DNA from: Hepsetus odoe
Taxonomy: Eukaryota; Chordata; Actinopteri; Characiformes; Hepsetidae
NCBI GenBank assembly: GCA_017165825.1
Contig: CM029393.1
Span: forward strand, 5,187,111 to 5,251,110
Direction: 5' to 3'
Length of the DNA: 64,000 nt
Below the pieces are notes generated by a model. The model was given only the letters and a program-made list of their open reading frames with translations. It searched no databases and was not told the origin of the DNA. The position numbers were made by a program, and so were the translations under genes. Below are positions 46,036-56,630 of this stretch, piece after piece (position 1 is the first letter of the stretch; every line of letters starts with the position of its first letter).

Positions 46036-46146
46036 GACTTGGTTTGACAAGCATCAGGACTCTTCTCCTCTCTTGGAATCCAGTTCCTCAATAACATCTA
46101 AATAAAGCCAGCCTTGTTAAATGTGGGGTACCAGACTTAAGTGAAA

Positions 46147-46381
46147 TGAAAGTGACTATTCCTGTCATTGCGAGGTCACAGCACACAGTGAACCACAAAG
46201 AAAGTGGACCTCTGCATTTAACCCATGCAGCAGGGGGGGCGGCTATGAAAGCGCCCGGGGAGCAGTGACGGGGACAGTACCTTGCTCAAGGGTACCTCAG
46301 GGCAACCTACTGGTAAGGGGGTTGAACCCACAATCTTCCAATCCTGTGGCCGACTCCCTAACCACTAGGCCACCGCTGCCC
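46147..46381 (-). mobile_element. tRNA-derived SINE, family A, full length
   Basis: On the minus strand the copy runs from GGGCAGCGGTGGCCTAGTGG at the right to GTGACCTCGCAATGACAGGA and the TAGTCACTTTCA tail at the left. The internal GGTACC pair, GCTCCCCGGGCGC and CAGAGGTCCA blocks are intact. Confidence 0.93.
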
Positions 46382-47520
46382 TTTTTATTGTTGAGGTAGT
46401 GTTTTAGTTTTCACTCTTTGTGCTAACTTAGGGATACTCTTCACAAGTAGACATCATGCTCCTAAACTAAACTAAACTGCATTAAAGTGTGCTAAAAAGT
46501 GCCAAATTTAATAAAGCTAAGATTGAATAAATTCTGAACAATCCCTGCTTAAAGCCTAGAAATTGTTGGGTAAATTCTTTTTTTTTTCTTTTTACAAAAA
46601 CACTTTGCTGTCCCAGCTCTGTTGCATTTGTGGTGTGAGCTGCTACTGGAAAACTGTGCAGCAGTATTTTTTCTTTTTGTAGCATGAATAATTTATAACA
46701 GAAATGTTATATGTTATGACAAAGTCAATGGCACTCCTTCTGGCACAGGTGGTAACTGTCCCAGAAATACTGATCACTAAACTCTAAAACAAATGGGATT
46801 TTTAATGGTTAGAAGGGGAAATATTATACATAGTTTGCAATGTAACTATAAAAATGACTTATTTGTTCTGAATAAATACTAAGGAATAAGTCTTAACTGC
46901 ACAATATGCCTGAAGGTGTAGTCAAAGGGTTACGTGCATTTAGCACCTGGATGCTTTTCAAAGCTGTCAGATTGTGGCACAGAGTATGACAGTACCAGTA
47001 TCAATAATGAGTGAACTGAGAAATTATTGAACTCTCTCCTTCCTGGCTCACAGTATGTAAACTCATCTCCTTGACTGAGTGAAGCATAAACTGAATCTGC
47101 TGAGAAATTGGCAACATTTGCTAATCCCTTGAAAGTGTAGGCCCTGTATGTAGACCCACACTTTAATTCTCACTTTTTCAACTACTCGATTTGCGTTACA
47201 GCAATTGCTGAAGAGTTCATAGCAATTACAGAGCAATAAATCTTAACTAATGAATCTTAATAACTTGGTAAAAGCCTCAGTAACAGTTTGAGAGGTTTTC
47301 TGAGAGCTAGTTTTAGGACGTAAAAGACTATGTGTAATGCATGTATTACACAATCTCTTTCCTTAAAATTAAGAATACATTTGAAAACAAATGTAATCAG
47401 ATGAGGTTTTACCAATTACATTACATCTGGGATTAAGCAGCATCTATAAAGTTGCCTACTAACTGAGTCTACCGACAAACTCCAAATTATAGTGACACTC
47501 TTACTATGATAACAGTTACA
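46382..47520. other. Unique noncoding DNA
   Basis: Nothing recognised. Confidence 0.55.
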
Positions 47521-47746
47521 TGGAATAAAAGTGACTCTTGTCTTTGTGAACCACAGCACAGCACACAGTGAACCACAATGAAATTACACCTCTGCATTTA
47601 ACCCATATTCTTGTGCAGCAGGGGGCAGCTATTGAAAGCGCCTGGGGAGCAGTGGGGACGGTACCTTGCTCAAAGGTACCTTATGGCAACTGGGTCCTGG
47701 GGGATCCTGGGGCTTAGTCACTAACCACTAGGCTACCGCTGCCCCA
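47521..47746 (-). mobile_element. tRNA-derived SINE, family A
   Basis: The head GGGGCAGCGGTAGCCTAGTG lies at the right. Box B is disrupted (ATCCCCCAGGACCC area) and the rest of the body is in order through the CAGAGGTG block to AAGAGTCACTTTTA at the left. Confidence 0.88.
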
Positions 47747-47899
47747 GAAAAATTCAGGAGATGTTCCAAAATATTCAGACACCTTACTGACACAGGTATC
47801 ACACAAGATCAGTGAAATGCACCACCCGATACTGGGCTGTTGAGCAGTGAGACTACATTCCCAGGAGTCTCAGAGTAATGGACCATTAGCTTGAGTTGG

Positions 47900-47965
47900 A
47901 ATGGGGTCTGTGAATCAGCACTGATATCTGACCTCACTAATGTTCTTAAAGCAGAATGCAATTAA
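47900..47965 (+). pseudogene. Tc1 transposase C-terminal fragment
   Basis: One frame reads SALISDLTNVLKAECN, which matches the DLTNAL-AEW strip near the end of fish Tc1 transposases, the same strip preserved at about 29310. Only about 20 codons survive. It sits just left of the unrelated-ended element at 48005. Confidence 0.55.
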
Positions 47966-48004
47966 AAAATATATGAAAATGTTTAGACATACTATGCATA
48001 TATA

Positions 48005-48558
48005 TACAGTACTGTGCAAAAGTTTTAGGCAGGTGTGGAACAAATGCTGTAAACAAAGAACGCTTTCAGAAATATTAATAATGATTGTTTATTTTTATCA
48101 ATTTACAAAATGCAAAGTGAGCGAACAAAAGAAAAATCTAAATCAGATCGATATTTGGTGTTACTACCTTTTGCCTTCAAACCAGCATCAGTTCTTCTGG
48201 CCCCCACAGAACCCTGATCTCAACATCATCCAGTGTGTCTGGATCACATGAAGAGACAGAAGGATGTGAGGAAGCTACATCCACAGAAGATCTGTGGTTA
48301 GTTCTCCAAGATGTTTGGAACAACCTACCAGCCCAGTTCCTTCACAAACTGTGTGCAAGTGTACCTAGAGGAATTGATGCTGTTTTGAAGGCAAAGGGTG
48401 GTCACACCAAATATTGATTTAATTTAGATTTCTCTTTTGTTCATTCACTGCATTTTGTTGATTGATGAAAATAAATGATTAACACTTCCATTTCTGAAAG
48501 CATTCTTTGTTTACAGCATTTTCTCCACACCTGCCTAAAACTTTTGCACAGGACTGTA
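48005..48558 (+). mobile_element. Internally deleted Tc1/mariner element with long terminal inverted repeats
   Basis: The left end is TACAGTACTGTGCAAAAGTT and the right end mirrors it as AACTTTTGCACAGGACTGTA. Pairing continues inward for about 190 bp (48006-48198 with 48367-48556), through GTGTGG, AAATGCTGTAAACAAAGAA and the ATATTTGGTGTTACTACCTT region. The core (48199-48410) encodes the C-terminal part of a Tc1 transposase: PQNPDLNIIQCVW, LVLQDVWNNLPAQFLHKL, then SVPRGIDAVLKAKGGHTKY. The N-terminal DNA-binding and first catalytic regions are deleted, so it is non-autonomous. Both ends lie on TA, the Tc1 target, inside a TA-rich microsatellite. Confidence 0.88.
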
Positions 48559-48559
48559 T

Positions 48560-48651
<92 letters not shown>
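48559..48651. repeat. (TA)n-(CA)n compound microsatellite
   Basis: About 22 bp of alternating TA followed by about 70 bp of AC. It adjoins the right end of the Tc1-type element. Confidence 0.95.
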
Positions 48652-48655
<4 letters not shown>

Positions 48656-50068
48656 TACATATTTATGAATGCAACCAAATAAAAAAAAACCAAATTGACT
48701 TGAGATTTAGCATAATCTGAAAGATTAGATTTTAGCCATTATCTCATCAGGACTGGAATACATTCAAATACTCTGCCCAGTACTGCATACAACACAGGAA
48801 TATTAATCAATATGCTTTCTGTAAGTGAATCTTACACAGTTTCTTAACATTTTTAGGCAGCTGTTCTATGACAACCTAAAGACCCGCCCCGGTTTGAATC
48901 CTGCGAGCCCGTATCCACCCTACCAGGCTTCTGCCTCTCTGAAACATTCTGCTGTTTTATCCAAACCACGAGCGTGTTACTGCATGACTGATGGCTGGAT
49001 GGACAGATGATTAAATGAATAGATTGCTGGTTTAATGCAGACTGACACACTCTCACTTTGAGTGGAGTTTTGCAGTCGGTGCAGCTGGCATTCGAATCCC
49101 CTCTTAACTCTCTTCTCCGCTCCGAGCTTTAGCAAAAGTGTTCTTGGCACCATCACAAGTCGGAGATACCGCACCATAAATGCCAGGGCTTGTTTACCCA
49201 GGGCAGTAAACGCCATCGGAGCAATTTAGTGGCCCGCTCCCTAATTCCCTCTGGGGAAACTGAAAAAGACTGCGGTCCATTGGGATGCTGGCATGTCAGT
49301 CATTTGGATGGGCAGGTGTCAGACAGAAAGCAATTGGATGCTAATTATGGGGCAGTGAAAATGACTGTGTTTTTCCTTCTGTTTACTGAAGCAAAATGTT
49401 TGCAAGATATCATTTACCTCAATAAACCTCTTATAATTGCTTTGCGGTTACAATGTTTAGTCTGGCTTGTTCAGCCTAGCTGCTACAGCTTATAGTGACA
49501 GTCACTAAGTCACATGTACATGTAGCCTCCCTTGGCTGCCTAAGCAGGGCCCTATTGAGCTACAAGCAATGCTGCAGCAATTATGACCTAATTTGCCCTT
49601 AACTGCAGGAAGGCTGTCCCCTGTCAGTCTGCTACTCATTACAGTCCTGTACAAACACTTCTTTTTTCATTAGTGGTTTTCTTGGTAGCGCTCATTTTTA
49701 TGAGAGGTATTATAACATCGTACACTTTCACTCCCTCTCACGTGATCAGAGATCTCCAAATGCCTCATGTAAAATACAGAAAGATGGAGAGGTCCCGTTT
49801 TGGTGTAAGGCTTCTATACTGTGGAACTGAATTCCACTTATTAGGTGGTCATACTCTTTTTGCATTTGAACACAAATCGTTTTAATGTAGTTCTTAATTA
49901 AAGGACCATTTCCTGCATTTGAGTTTAAAAGAGTCATCAATCCTTTTTACAGGGCCATTTTCCAATAGGGCCATTTATTCTTTAACCCATAAGCAGGCCT
50001 CTTTTGTAATGTGCCTTTAAGACACATTGTGTGTTATATGTAAATAACCACATTTCTGATTGGCTGCC

Positions 50069-50071
<3 letters not shown>
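48652..50071. other. Noncoding DNA with conserved-element-like block
   Basis: No gene seen. About 49060-49345 is GC-richer, repeat-free sequence with GGATGCTAATTATGGGGC and GTTTACCCAGGGCAGTAAAC words. It is a strong candidate conserved noncoding element by texture. Overlapping frames of 79 and 101 codons on opposite strands have no family match. Confidence 0.45.

Positions 50072-50128
<57 letters not shown>
50072..50128. repeat. (GT)n microsatellite
   Basis: About 28 uninterrupted GT units. Confidence 0.97.
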
Positions 50129-50129
<1 letters not shown>

Positions 50130-51242
50130 ATTGCCCAAACCACGCCAGTTCTCCCTCATTATCTGAGCAACACTAAAACACTGGCCATAATTCCCAGGCA
50201 GGACACACTGTATACAACATTCTGATTGATTTACCAGACAGAACAGAGGGAAATGAAATGAGCCTCAGACATATTCAAACAGCAATAAAAGAAGCAAGGA
50301 TTCACAAATCTACATTAAGGAAGGAACCTGTGCCATTTCCTCCTTTTCCCCACTCTTCCACCCTGATTTATTTAGCAGGACAGGCTGTAATTGACTCTCC
50401 CTAGGACCCTCATATAAAGTTATAATCTGAGTTGGGCCTGTTCGCCAGGCATGAACCACGTGTTTAAAAGCAAATACAGCAGATCACGTGAATCACAGAA
50501 AAAAAAAAGAATGAATGATTTCACTGTAAGCACAGGCTAAATTAAGGGGCGAAGAGTTGAATTAGTCCATGTCTCTCACTGGTGGGTTTACCCACCGCCT
50601 TGAGACCTGGGCTTCATTTCTTTTTGAGTAATGATTTGTTTTCAGCCCGCAAATGTGATCAATTCATAAACTCGGATCAGCTTAAGAATCGATTTTTATT
50701 GCTAATATTTCAGTATATAGATCATCCCAGCATACAGCAGTCTGAACAGAGTTTACCAAGTTTGGGGTAGTTGAGTGGAAAAACCGGTCTATGTAACTCT
50801 CATATGGAACACCATGTAGCAGATGCTCTGGGAAAGCAAGTGAGCCTTAGCGAGAAAACCCTTGGAGTTAATTTCCTGTGTACACAGCTCATGGGAATAT
50901 TGTGCTGCATTTCAAAATAAACTCATCGCCCTCTTCACTACAGTAAGGCTGTTGGTACTACAGGTGCCTGAAGAATGGTGCAAGCCTCTGTGCTCCCAAC
51001 AAAAGCTTTTGCTATCTTGCTTCTTATTTCAACAAAAAAATCAGAAATGTTAAACCTTCCCTGAAGAACCCAACACATGATGCCTGTTTGCTGGAAGACT
51101 GCCGCGAGCCGGCTGCGGAGTGTCTACAGCTGTCATAGAAGAATAGATTCACCACAAAGCATAAAAAAACTATTTGCCAAATATTATGTTGGTTTGATTT
51201 TAGTGTATATATGATTTGTGACAAAATGATTTTAGTGTATAT
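50129..51242. other. Unique noncoding DNA
   Basis: Nothing recognised. Confidence 0.55.
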
Positions 51243-51370
51243 GGGGCAGCGGTGACCTAATGGTTAGGGACTAGGCCCAAGGATCCGAAAAATCATGGGC
51301 TGGAATCCTGGACCAGTAAGCTGAGGTACCCCTGAGCAAGGTACCATTCCCATCACTGCTCCCCCAACGT
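51243..51370 (+). mobile_element. tRNA-derived SINE, family A, 5' portion only
   Basis: GGGGCAGCGGTGACCTAATG, GTTAGGGACTAGGCC, a decayed box B (GGCTGGAATCCTGG), GCTGAGGTACCCC, GAGCAAGGTACC and CACTGCTCCC are present. The copy then ends and a TCTG microsatellite begins. Confidence 0.85.
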
Positions 51371-51373
51371 CGG

Positions 51374-51402
51374 ATCTGTCTATCTGTCTGTCTGTCTCTC
51401 TG
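51374..51402. repeat. (TCTG)n microsatellite
   Basis: Short run of TCTG/TCTA units replacing the SINE 3' half. Confidence 0.85.
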
Positions 51403-51466
51403 TTTGTGAGACCTACGGAGTCCAAATTCTAAAAATCGAATACCACAAAGTGAAATTAGTTTCTTC

Positions 51467-51491
51467 TTTTTTTTTTTTTTTTTTTTTTTTT
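51467..51491. repeat. Poly-T tract
   Basis: 25 consecutive T bases. It could be the poly-A tail of a minus-strand retroposed sequence, but no source is recognised to its left. Confidence 0.95.
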
Positions 51492-54400
51492 GATGACAGC
51501 TATCTAAACCACCAGCTATCTGAAAATCAGGAGTCAATAGGCCATGAAAGAGAAGATGAAAAGAAGTATGAAGTGCATTTTATCTCTGGTACATAGTGAT
51601 ACTGAGAGGGTGCTGGTGGCATCTCCTGAAGCCAAAGTTCTCTGGGCCATTAACCTAATGGATTCACTCTGCAAAAGTTTATCTGAAGGATTTCACAGCA
51701 TTAACTGCTTTTGGCTCCGCGCTCTCTTCTGCTCACGCTATCAAAGGACACAGATGCACTGCCAAGCACTTGTACACGATGTATATGTGGCTGCACACCA
51801 TGTAGAAGCCATACAGAAAGAATGCTAATGTTTTTGAATGCTAGGTCAGGCCTCTATATTAAAACCTCTTGCTTTGAAACCCCACATATGGCTGTTTCAT
51901 ATGTTTAAATAGGATAGGGTGCATCTGTGAATGCGTGACCAAAGCATTGATTTCCGGCCAAACTATTTTTCTTTGCTGGGCTCTCTGTTCTCCACTATTC
52001 AGAGACCAATTCCAAACGAACAAGCAGTTCTTTTTGAACAGAACCATGACTAACAGAAAACGTCATCAAAATCCGCTGCTCATGAAAATGTCGAACAGAC
52101 AGGCAGCTCACAATATGGGGGGAAATAAATAAAGCAGGAAACCAAATGAAGCCCATTAGTTTCCGAGTCACAACATACATATTTACTCAAGTAAGTACCA
52201 AGCATAATGTCTTTATTATATTATAATAGTATTATATCATTATTATTATTGTTATTATTATATTACAAGAAGACAATTTTGTCTTTCAGTTCGTTGACTT
52301 TTGGTAATGTTTGTCTGGATATAATGTGATTTGTTCATGTGGAGATGCTGAACATATTTCAGACATTTAAATGTGATGCACCATCTCTCTCAATGTAAAC
52401 CGCATTGGAGCGGAATGCCTCTCTAAACAAGGGCAGCAAAAAAACAGCTTACTTATTCAGGTAATTTCTTGTTTCCTCCATTAAAACTAAGGGTTGTGGA
52501 CCCCTGGACCGTTGATATATGTGTGCACCAGGGGGTGAGAAAGTTCATTGCAAAAATTCCATCTCGGCGTTTTGGAAAGTGTCTCCGTCTGGTGTTGAGT
52601 TGATGTGCATTTTATGATTCACGGGGCATTTAATAGATATGTGTCTTTGAATGCAGCCCAAAACACTGCACTCCTCACACGGAGTTAGTCTTTGGCTTGG
52701 TTCTTCACTACCACAAGCTTTACTTTCCCAACCAAGGCTGTAATTCAAACAGTATTGAAAAATATTACCAAATACGATCCATTACAACATAAGCATAGAA
52801 ATGCGCTTTTAATAAGACGTGGTATGTAAAGACTTCTGCTGCATCACTAGGAAGCTTTCAGGTCCACAGACGCTCCTTCTTACCTTTTTCTATGAATAAT
52901 CCAGCGTATAAGCCATTATTAAAACAGCTTCCTCACCATGCTATGAAGAGAAAAATCTAATTCCCCAAAGTTTTCTCCTTCTCTGCAAATGTCATTATTA
53001 ACAATGGCTATCTGATGCATTGTTGCAATGAACACTGTTTATTGCAGTGAGAGAACACTGAAAAATATAAATCATATAATCTGAATTCTAACAGCTACAA
53101 AAAGTTGAAAACTAACCTGCTTTAGGATGGGTTCACAGTTTTAATCTAGAACTGCATTTATTGCCCACAGCACTTCAGATCTAGGTTACTATTTTGAGTC
53201 AAACTACCTGAAACTGTACTGCAAGGTACAAGAGCATGTCAGCGCCTTACCTGACTGTGAATGGCAGTTGCAAAATAGACATAGATGTCAGGTTAGGAAT
53301 GTGAGGCTTTGTAAACTATCGTGTTACGGTTGAGGTTCCACTTATCTACTGTAGCCTCTCAGCTCCAATGCAACATTATAGAACCAAATTTGAGACATCG
53401 AACATCAACTGTTTACCGAAAGAGTAAAACTTGTAAATAAAACACTTTGAAAATGATGCTCTTTCTGCCAATCTACTGCTTTAAAATGAAAGAAAATGCA
53501 TGCCTGTGTGCCGCTGGTTCATTTGTATAGTGTGGCATCTCTGGAGGGTAACAAATTTTGATACACAAGTCATTTCTTGACCCGTGTCACCCCTGCCAAC
53601 CAGCGTGGCAGAAAGCACAGCAGAACATGCTTCTCCAGCAAAGTAAACACAGAATGGCGTCACCCCTGAGAAAAAAGCGAAAGATAAATCATTTGTGAGA
53701 GCACAAATCGCTTACTTACGGCACCAGCATTGAGCGCAGCTCAGTGTGAAACAGGCTTGAGCTGATGGTCAACACCTGCTTCCAAATGATGATGACATCT
53801 CATGTTCAGGCACATAGATGGATCAGTGGCCTGGAAACAGGCTAACTAATCTCTTAAACAATCAGAAAACAGTGCAAATCAAGATTACATTACTAAGAGA
53901 TGCTATGCACAGAGTACAGGGTGGGAATTCAAGGCAATTTTATTTGTTTTTATGTTAAAAATAATGTGACATTTTGGGAACAAATACTGTCCAGACTTTC
54001 CCTTTAAAGATGATGCCCAGTGTCCATGAAGAACACTGGACACTTATAAAGATCTTATGTCCCCATACTCTCACTTCTTCTTAGGGAAGCTGTTACCCTA
54101 CCAGTAGGCTGGCAACAGGACCAAGCCAAGGGGAGATACAATGGCATTTTTAAGCAAACTGTTTTTCAGAAAGGTAGAAATATGGAATTCACCATCGGTG
54201 TGTGTGAGTGTAATGTGAGATCACTCAGTTAGCCAAATATCTGAAGAGGTCCAATAGGATTATGACCCTTTACTTGTTAAACATGTTTGGTTTGTTGTGT
54301 ACATGGTCAATGAAAAATTGGCAAACCTTGCTCTATGAAAGTTTGTGTAAAATGAATGTGATCAAAAATGAAAAAGCCATTATTTCATCGTCTTTTATTA

Positions 54401-54530
54401 CATTTTTTCCCTCATCATCAGCTAACATTTAAAAACGTTTCTTAAAGTCAGCCGAAATTCTAAATGGACATTTTATGTTGTTATGATCATGTCCGTGACG
54501 TATTTATCACAATCTGTTGCATCACATCCA
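51492..54530. other. Long noncoding stretch
   Basis: No gene recognised. A TTATTA-rich patch lies at about 52215-52265. Frames of 60-94 codons overlap on both strands without family support. Confidence 0.5.
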
Positions 54531-54746
54531 TTGAAAGTGACTATTCTTGTCATTGTGAAATGCAGCAGAGCACAACACAACGAAATTCAATCTCTGCATT
54601 TCACCCATACACACACGTGCAGCAGGGGGCAGCTATTGAAGCACCCGGGGAGCAGTGACAGGGACAGTACCTTGCTGAAGGGTACCTCAGGGCAATCTTC
54701 TGGTGAGGGAATCGAACAGTTTAACCACTGGGTCACCGCTCTGTCA
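54531..54746 (-). mobile_element. tRNA-derived SINE, family A, box B region deleted
   Basis: The tail complement GAAAGTGACTATTCTTGTCA lies at the left, then GCAGCAGGGGGCAGCTATTG, GGGGAGCAGTGACAGGGACA and the GGTACC pair. Part of the head is lost between GGGAATCGAAC and AACCACTGGGTCACCGCTC. It is opposite in orientation to the SINE dimer to its right. Confidence 0.88.
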
Positions 54747-54852
54747 CTTTTCCCAATTTACCAGTTATTTCACATTGTATGCTCTAACAACTGTCGTTCA
54801 TGTCATTACACTATTAAGACCAACTTTTCAACAGAAATAGAATCATATGAGG

Positions 54853-55041
54853 AGCAGCGGTGGCCTAGCGGTTAGGGCGTTAGCCGCATTATCGGAGGAT
54901 CGGGGTTCAAACCCCTTCCCAATAGGTTGCCCTGAGGTACCCTTGAGCAAGGTACCGTCCCCATCACTGCTCCCCGGGCGCTTTCAATAGCTGCCCACTG
55001 CTGCACGGGTTTGAGTGTGCATGGGTTAAATGCAGGGGTCC
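54853..55041 (+). mobile_element. tRNA-derived SINE, family A, first unit of a head-to-tail dimer
   Basis: GCAGCGGTGGCCTAGCGGTT through CATGGGTTAAATGCAGGGGTC is present. The unit then breaks off within the 3' block and the second unit begins immediately. The two units share diagnostic variants (CTAGCGG, GCGTTAGCCGC, CTTCCCAATAGG, GCACGGGTTTGAG), so they belong to one young subfamily. Confidence 0.93.
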
Positions 55042-55310
55042 TAGGGCAGCGGTGGCCTAGCGGTTAGGGCGTTAGCCGCGTGATCGGAGGATCGGGGGTT
55101 CAAACCCCTTCCCAATAGGTTGTCCTGAGGTACCCTTGAGCAAGGTACCGTCCCTGTCACTGCTCCCCGGGCGCTTTCAATAGCTGCCCACTGCTGCACG
55201 GGTTTGAGTGTGCATGGGTAAAATGCAGAGGTCCAATTTCGTTGTGGTTCATGTGTGCTGTGCCGTGACCTCGCAATGACAAGGGTAGTCACTTTCACTT
55301 TTTTTCACTT
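55042..55310 (+). mobile_element. tRNA-derived SINE, family A, second unit of dimer, full length
   Basis: The unit is complete from GGGCAGCGGTGGCCTAGCGG to GGGTAGTCACTTTCAC with a T-rich tail. By eye it differs from the first unit at about eight positions over roughly 185 shared bases. TCATAT occurs at 54843-54848 before the dimer and at 55311-55316 after it, a possible short target-site duplication for the whole dimer. Confidence 0.93.
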
Positions 55311-55316
55311 TCATAT

Positions 55317-56380
55317 TTTAGAACAGATTTTTTAGTCCAGGAAATTTCATCAAACAGAAATTAAAGACATCCTAAATGCTGACTGTCTGGATAAGATTAT
55401 TCATTTTTCTCTCTGAATACTTCTTTTTCACGATCCATTAAAATCATGTTTAATAAAAAGATATCAAGCTAGATATTATTTCCCAAATGAATATGCCGTT
55501 TCTCTCTGAAATGTCACATTATGGGAGAAAATGAGATCTTATTTCCTATTAAAGTGTCACAAAATACCTGAATCTACACCATGTTGCCTGTAATTCTTTG
55601 TGGCATGGCTTTGACTCCACTCAGGACCCCATGCATGGCTTGCTGATGCTTGTGCCCTAATGCCAATGTTCATTTTGTGCCACTTATTGATTTTGTTGTG
55701 TGCCGGCTGGATGTCAGTGAGGCAGACGCCAGTCAGACCACAGTGCGGTTATTCATGCGTTTAAATTACACCTGTATCCCCAGCGGCCCACTGAGCAGTG
55801 AGCTTTGTTTGCACAGCTGCCTTTTGCTGGAGCACGACACGTTAAATACTGTTTTCAATTGTCCCGCTTTGACAGTGAACCCATGACCCCTCACTCTACT
55901 ACACACAGCTCTGTCCACTGCAAAACACCAGCCATATACAAACGGTCTTGTTATTGTCCAGTTTGCTTATGAATGCATCAAGCAGTGCTTTTGCTAAATC
56001 ATCTCTCATCTTAGGTTTAACCTCTTAATGAGTTAACCCCCTGATGCTTGACCTCATTTCCTCACTTTACCTCACTCCATTTTAAAGTTAAAGGGCATTC
56101 CCTTTAATATGTCATTTGTAATGTTGTGCAGAATCCTGTAGCAAAGCATTCTAATGCTCAGCCTCATTGGTTTGTCAGAATCACCAAATTTATATCATTT
56201 TTATGGTTTACTTATTTTCTTTTACTTTAAACCCAGCTTGCAATATGTTAAAACATATTATACATCATAGAAAGACTGCATATCCCTGTGGTATCATCTA
56301 GTCTTGATTCTCAGTCTAACCCCAGGTTTATAGTCTAATAAATAAAACTAAGGCTGTAACTCTTTTTGACTGTTGAATAA
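55317..56380. other. Unique noncoding DNA
   Basis: No gene recognised. A 78-codon plus frame (55650-55886) has no family match. Confidence 0.5.
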
Positions 56381-56382
56381 AC

Positions 56383-56630
56383 TCATCTTCTTTCTTCTTC
56401 TTTTGGCTGCTCCTGTTTTGGGCTCGCCACAGCGAATCAACCGCTTACATTTCTTCCAGTCCTCTGCATCTTCCTCCTTCAAACCAACCACCTTCATGTC
56501 CTCTCCCACCACGTCCTTAAACCTCCTCTTTTCCTCTTTCCTAGCAGATCCATCTTCAACATCCTCCTCCCAATATAATCCTCTCCTCTGGACATGTCCA
56601 AACCAACACAACCTTGCTTCATTAGTTGAA
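56383..56630 (-). pseudogene. RTE-clade LINE, 3' end only (5'-truncated)
   Basis: On the minus strand the frame reads CWFGHVQRRGLYWEEDVEDG, then FKDVVGEDMKVVGLKEEDAE, then RLIRCGEP. This is the C-terminal tail of the same LINE type as at 37021-39055, with the 3' end in a GAAGAAGAAAG-type run. Severe 5' truncation is typical of LINE insertions. This copy keeps the DVVGEDMKVVG stretch that is disrupted in the larger copy. Confidence 0.88.

Noticed and set aside
54853..55310. Possible tRNA genes because of box A/box B sequences
   Set aside because: The tRNA-like heads belong to SINEs: they lack a full cloverleaf with an acceptor stem and continue into the shared SINE body.
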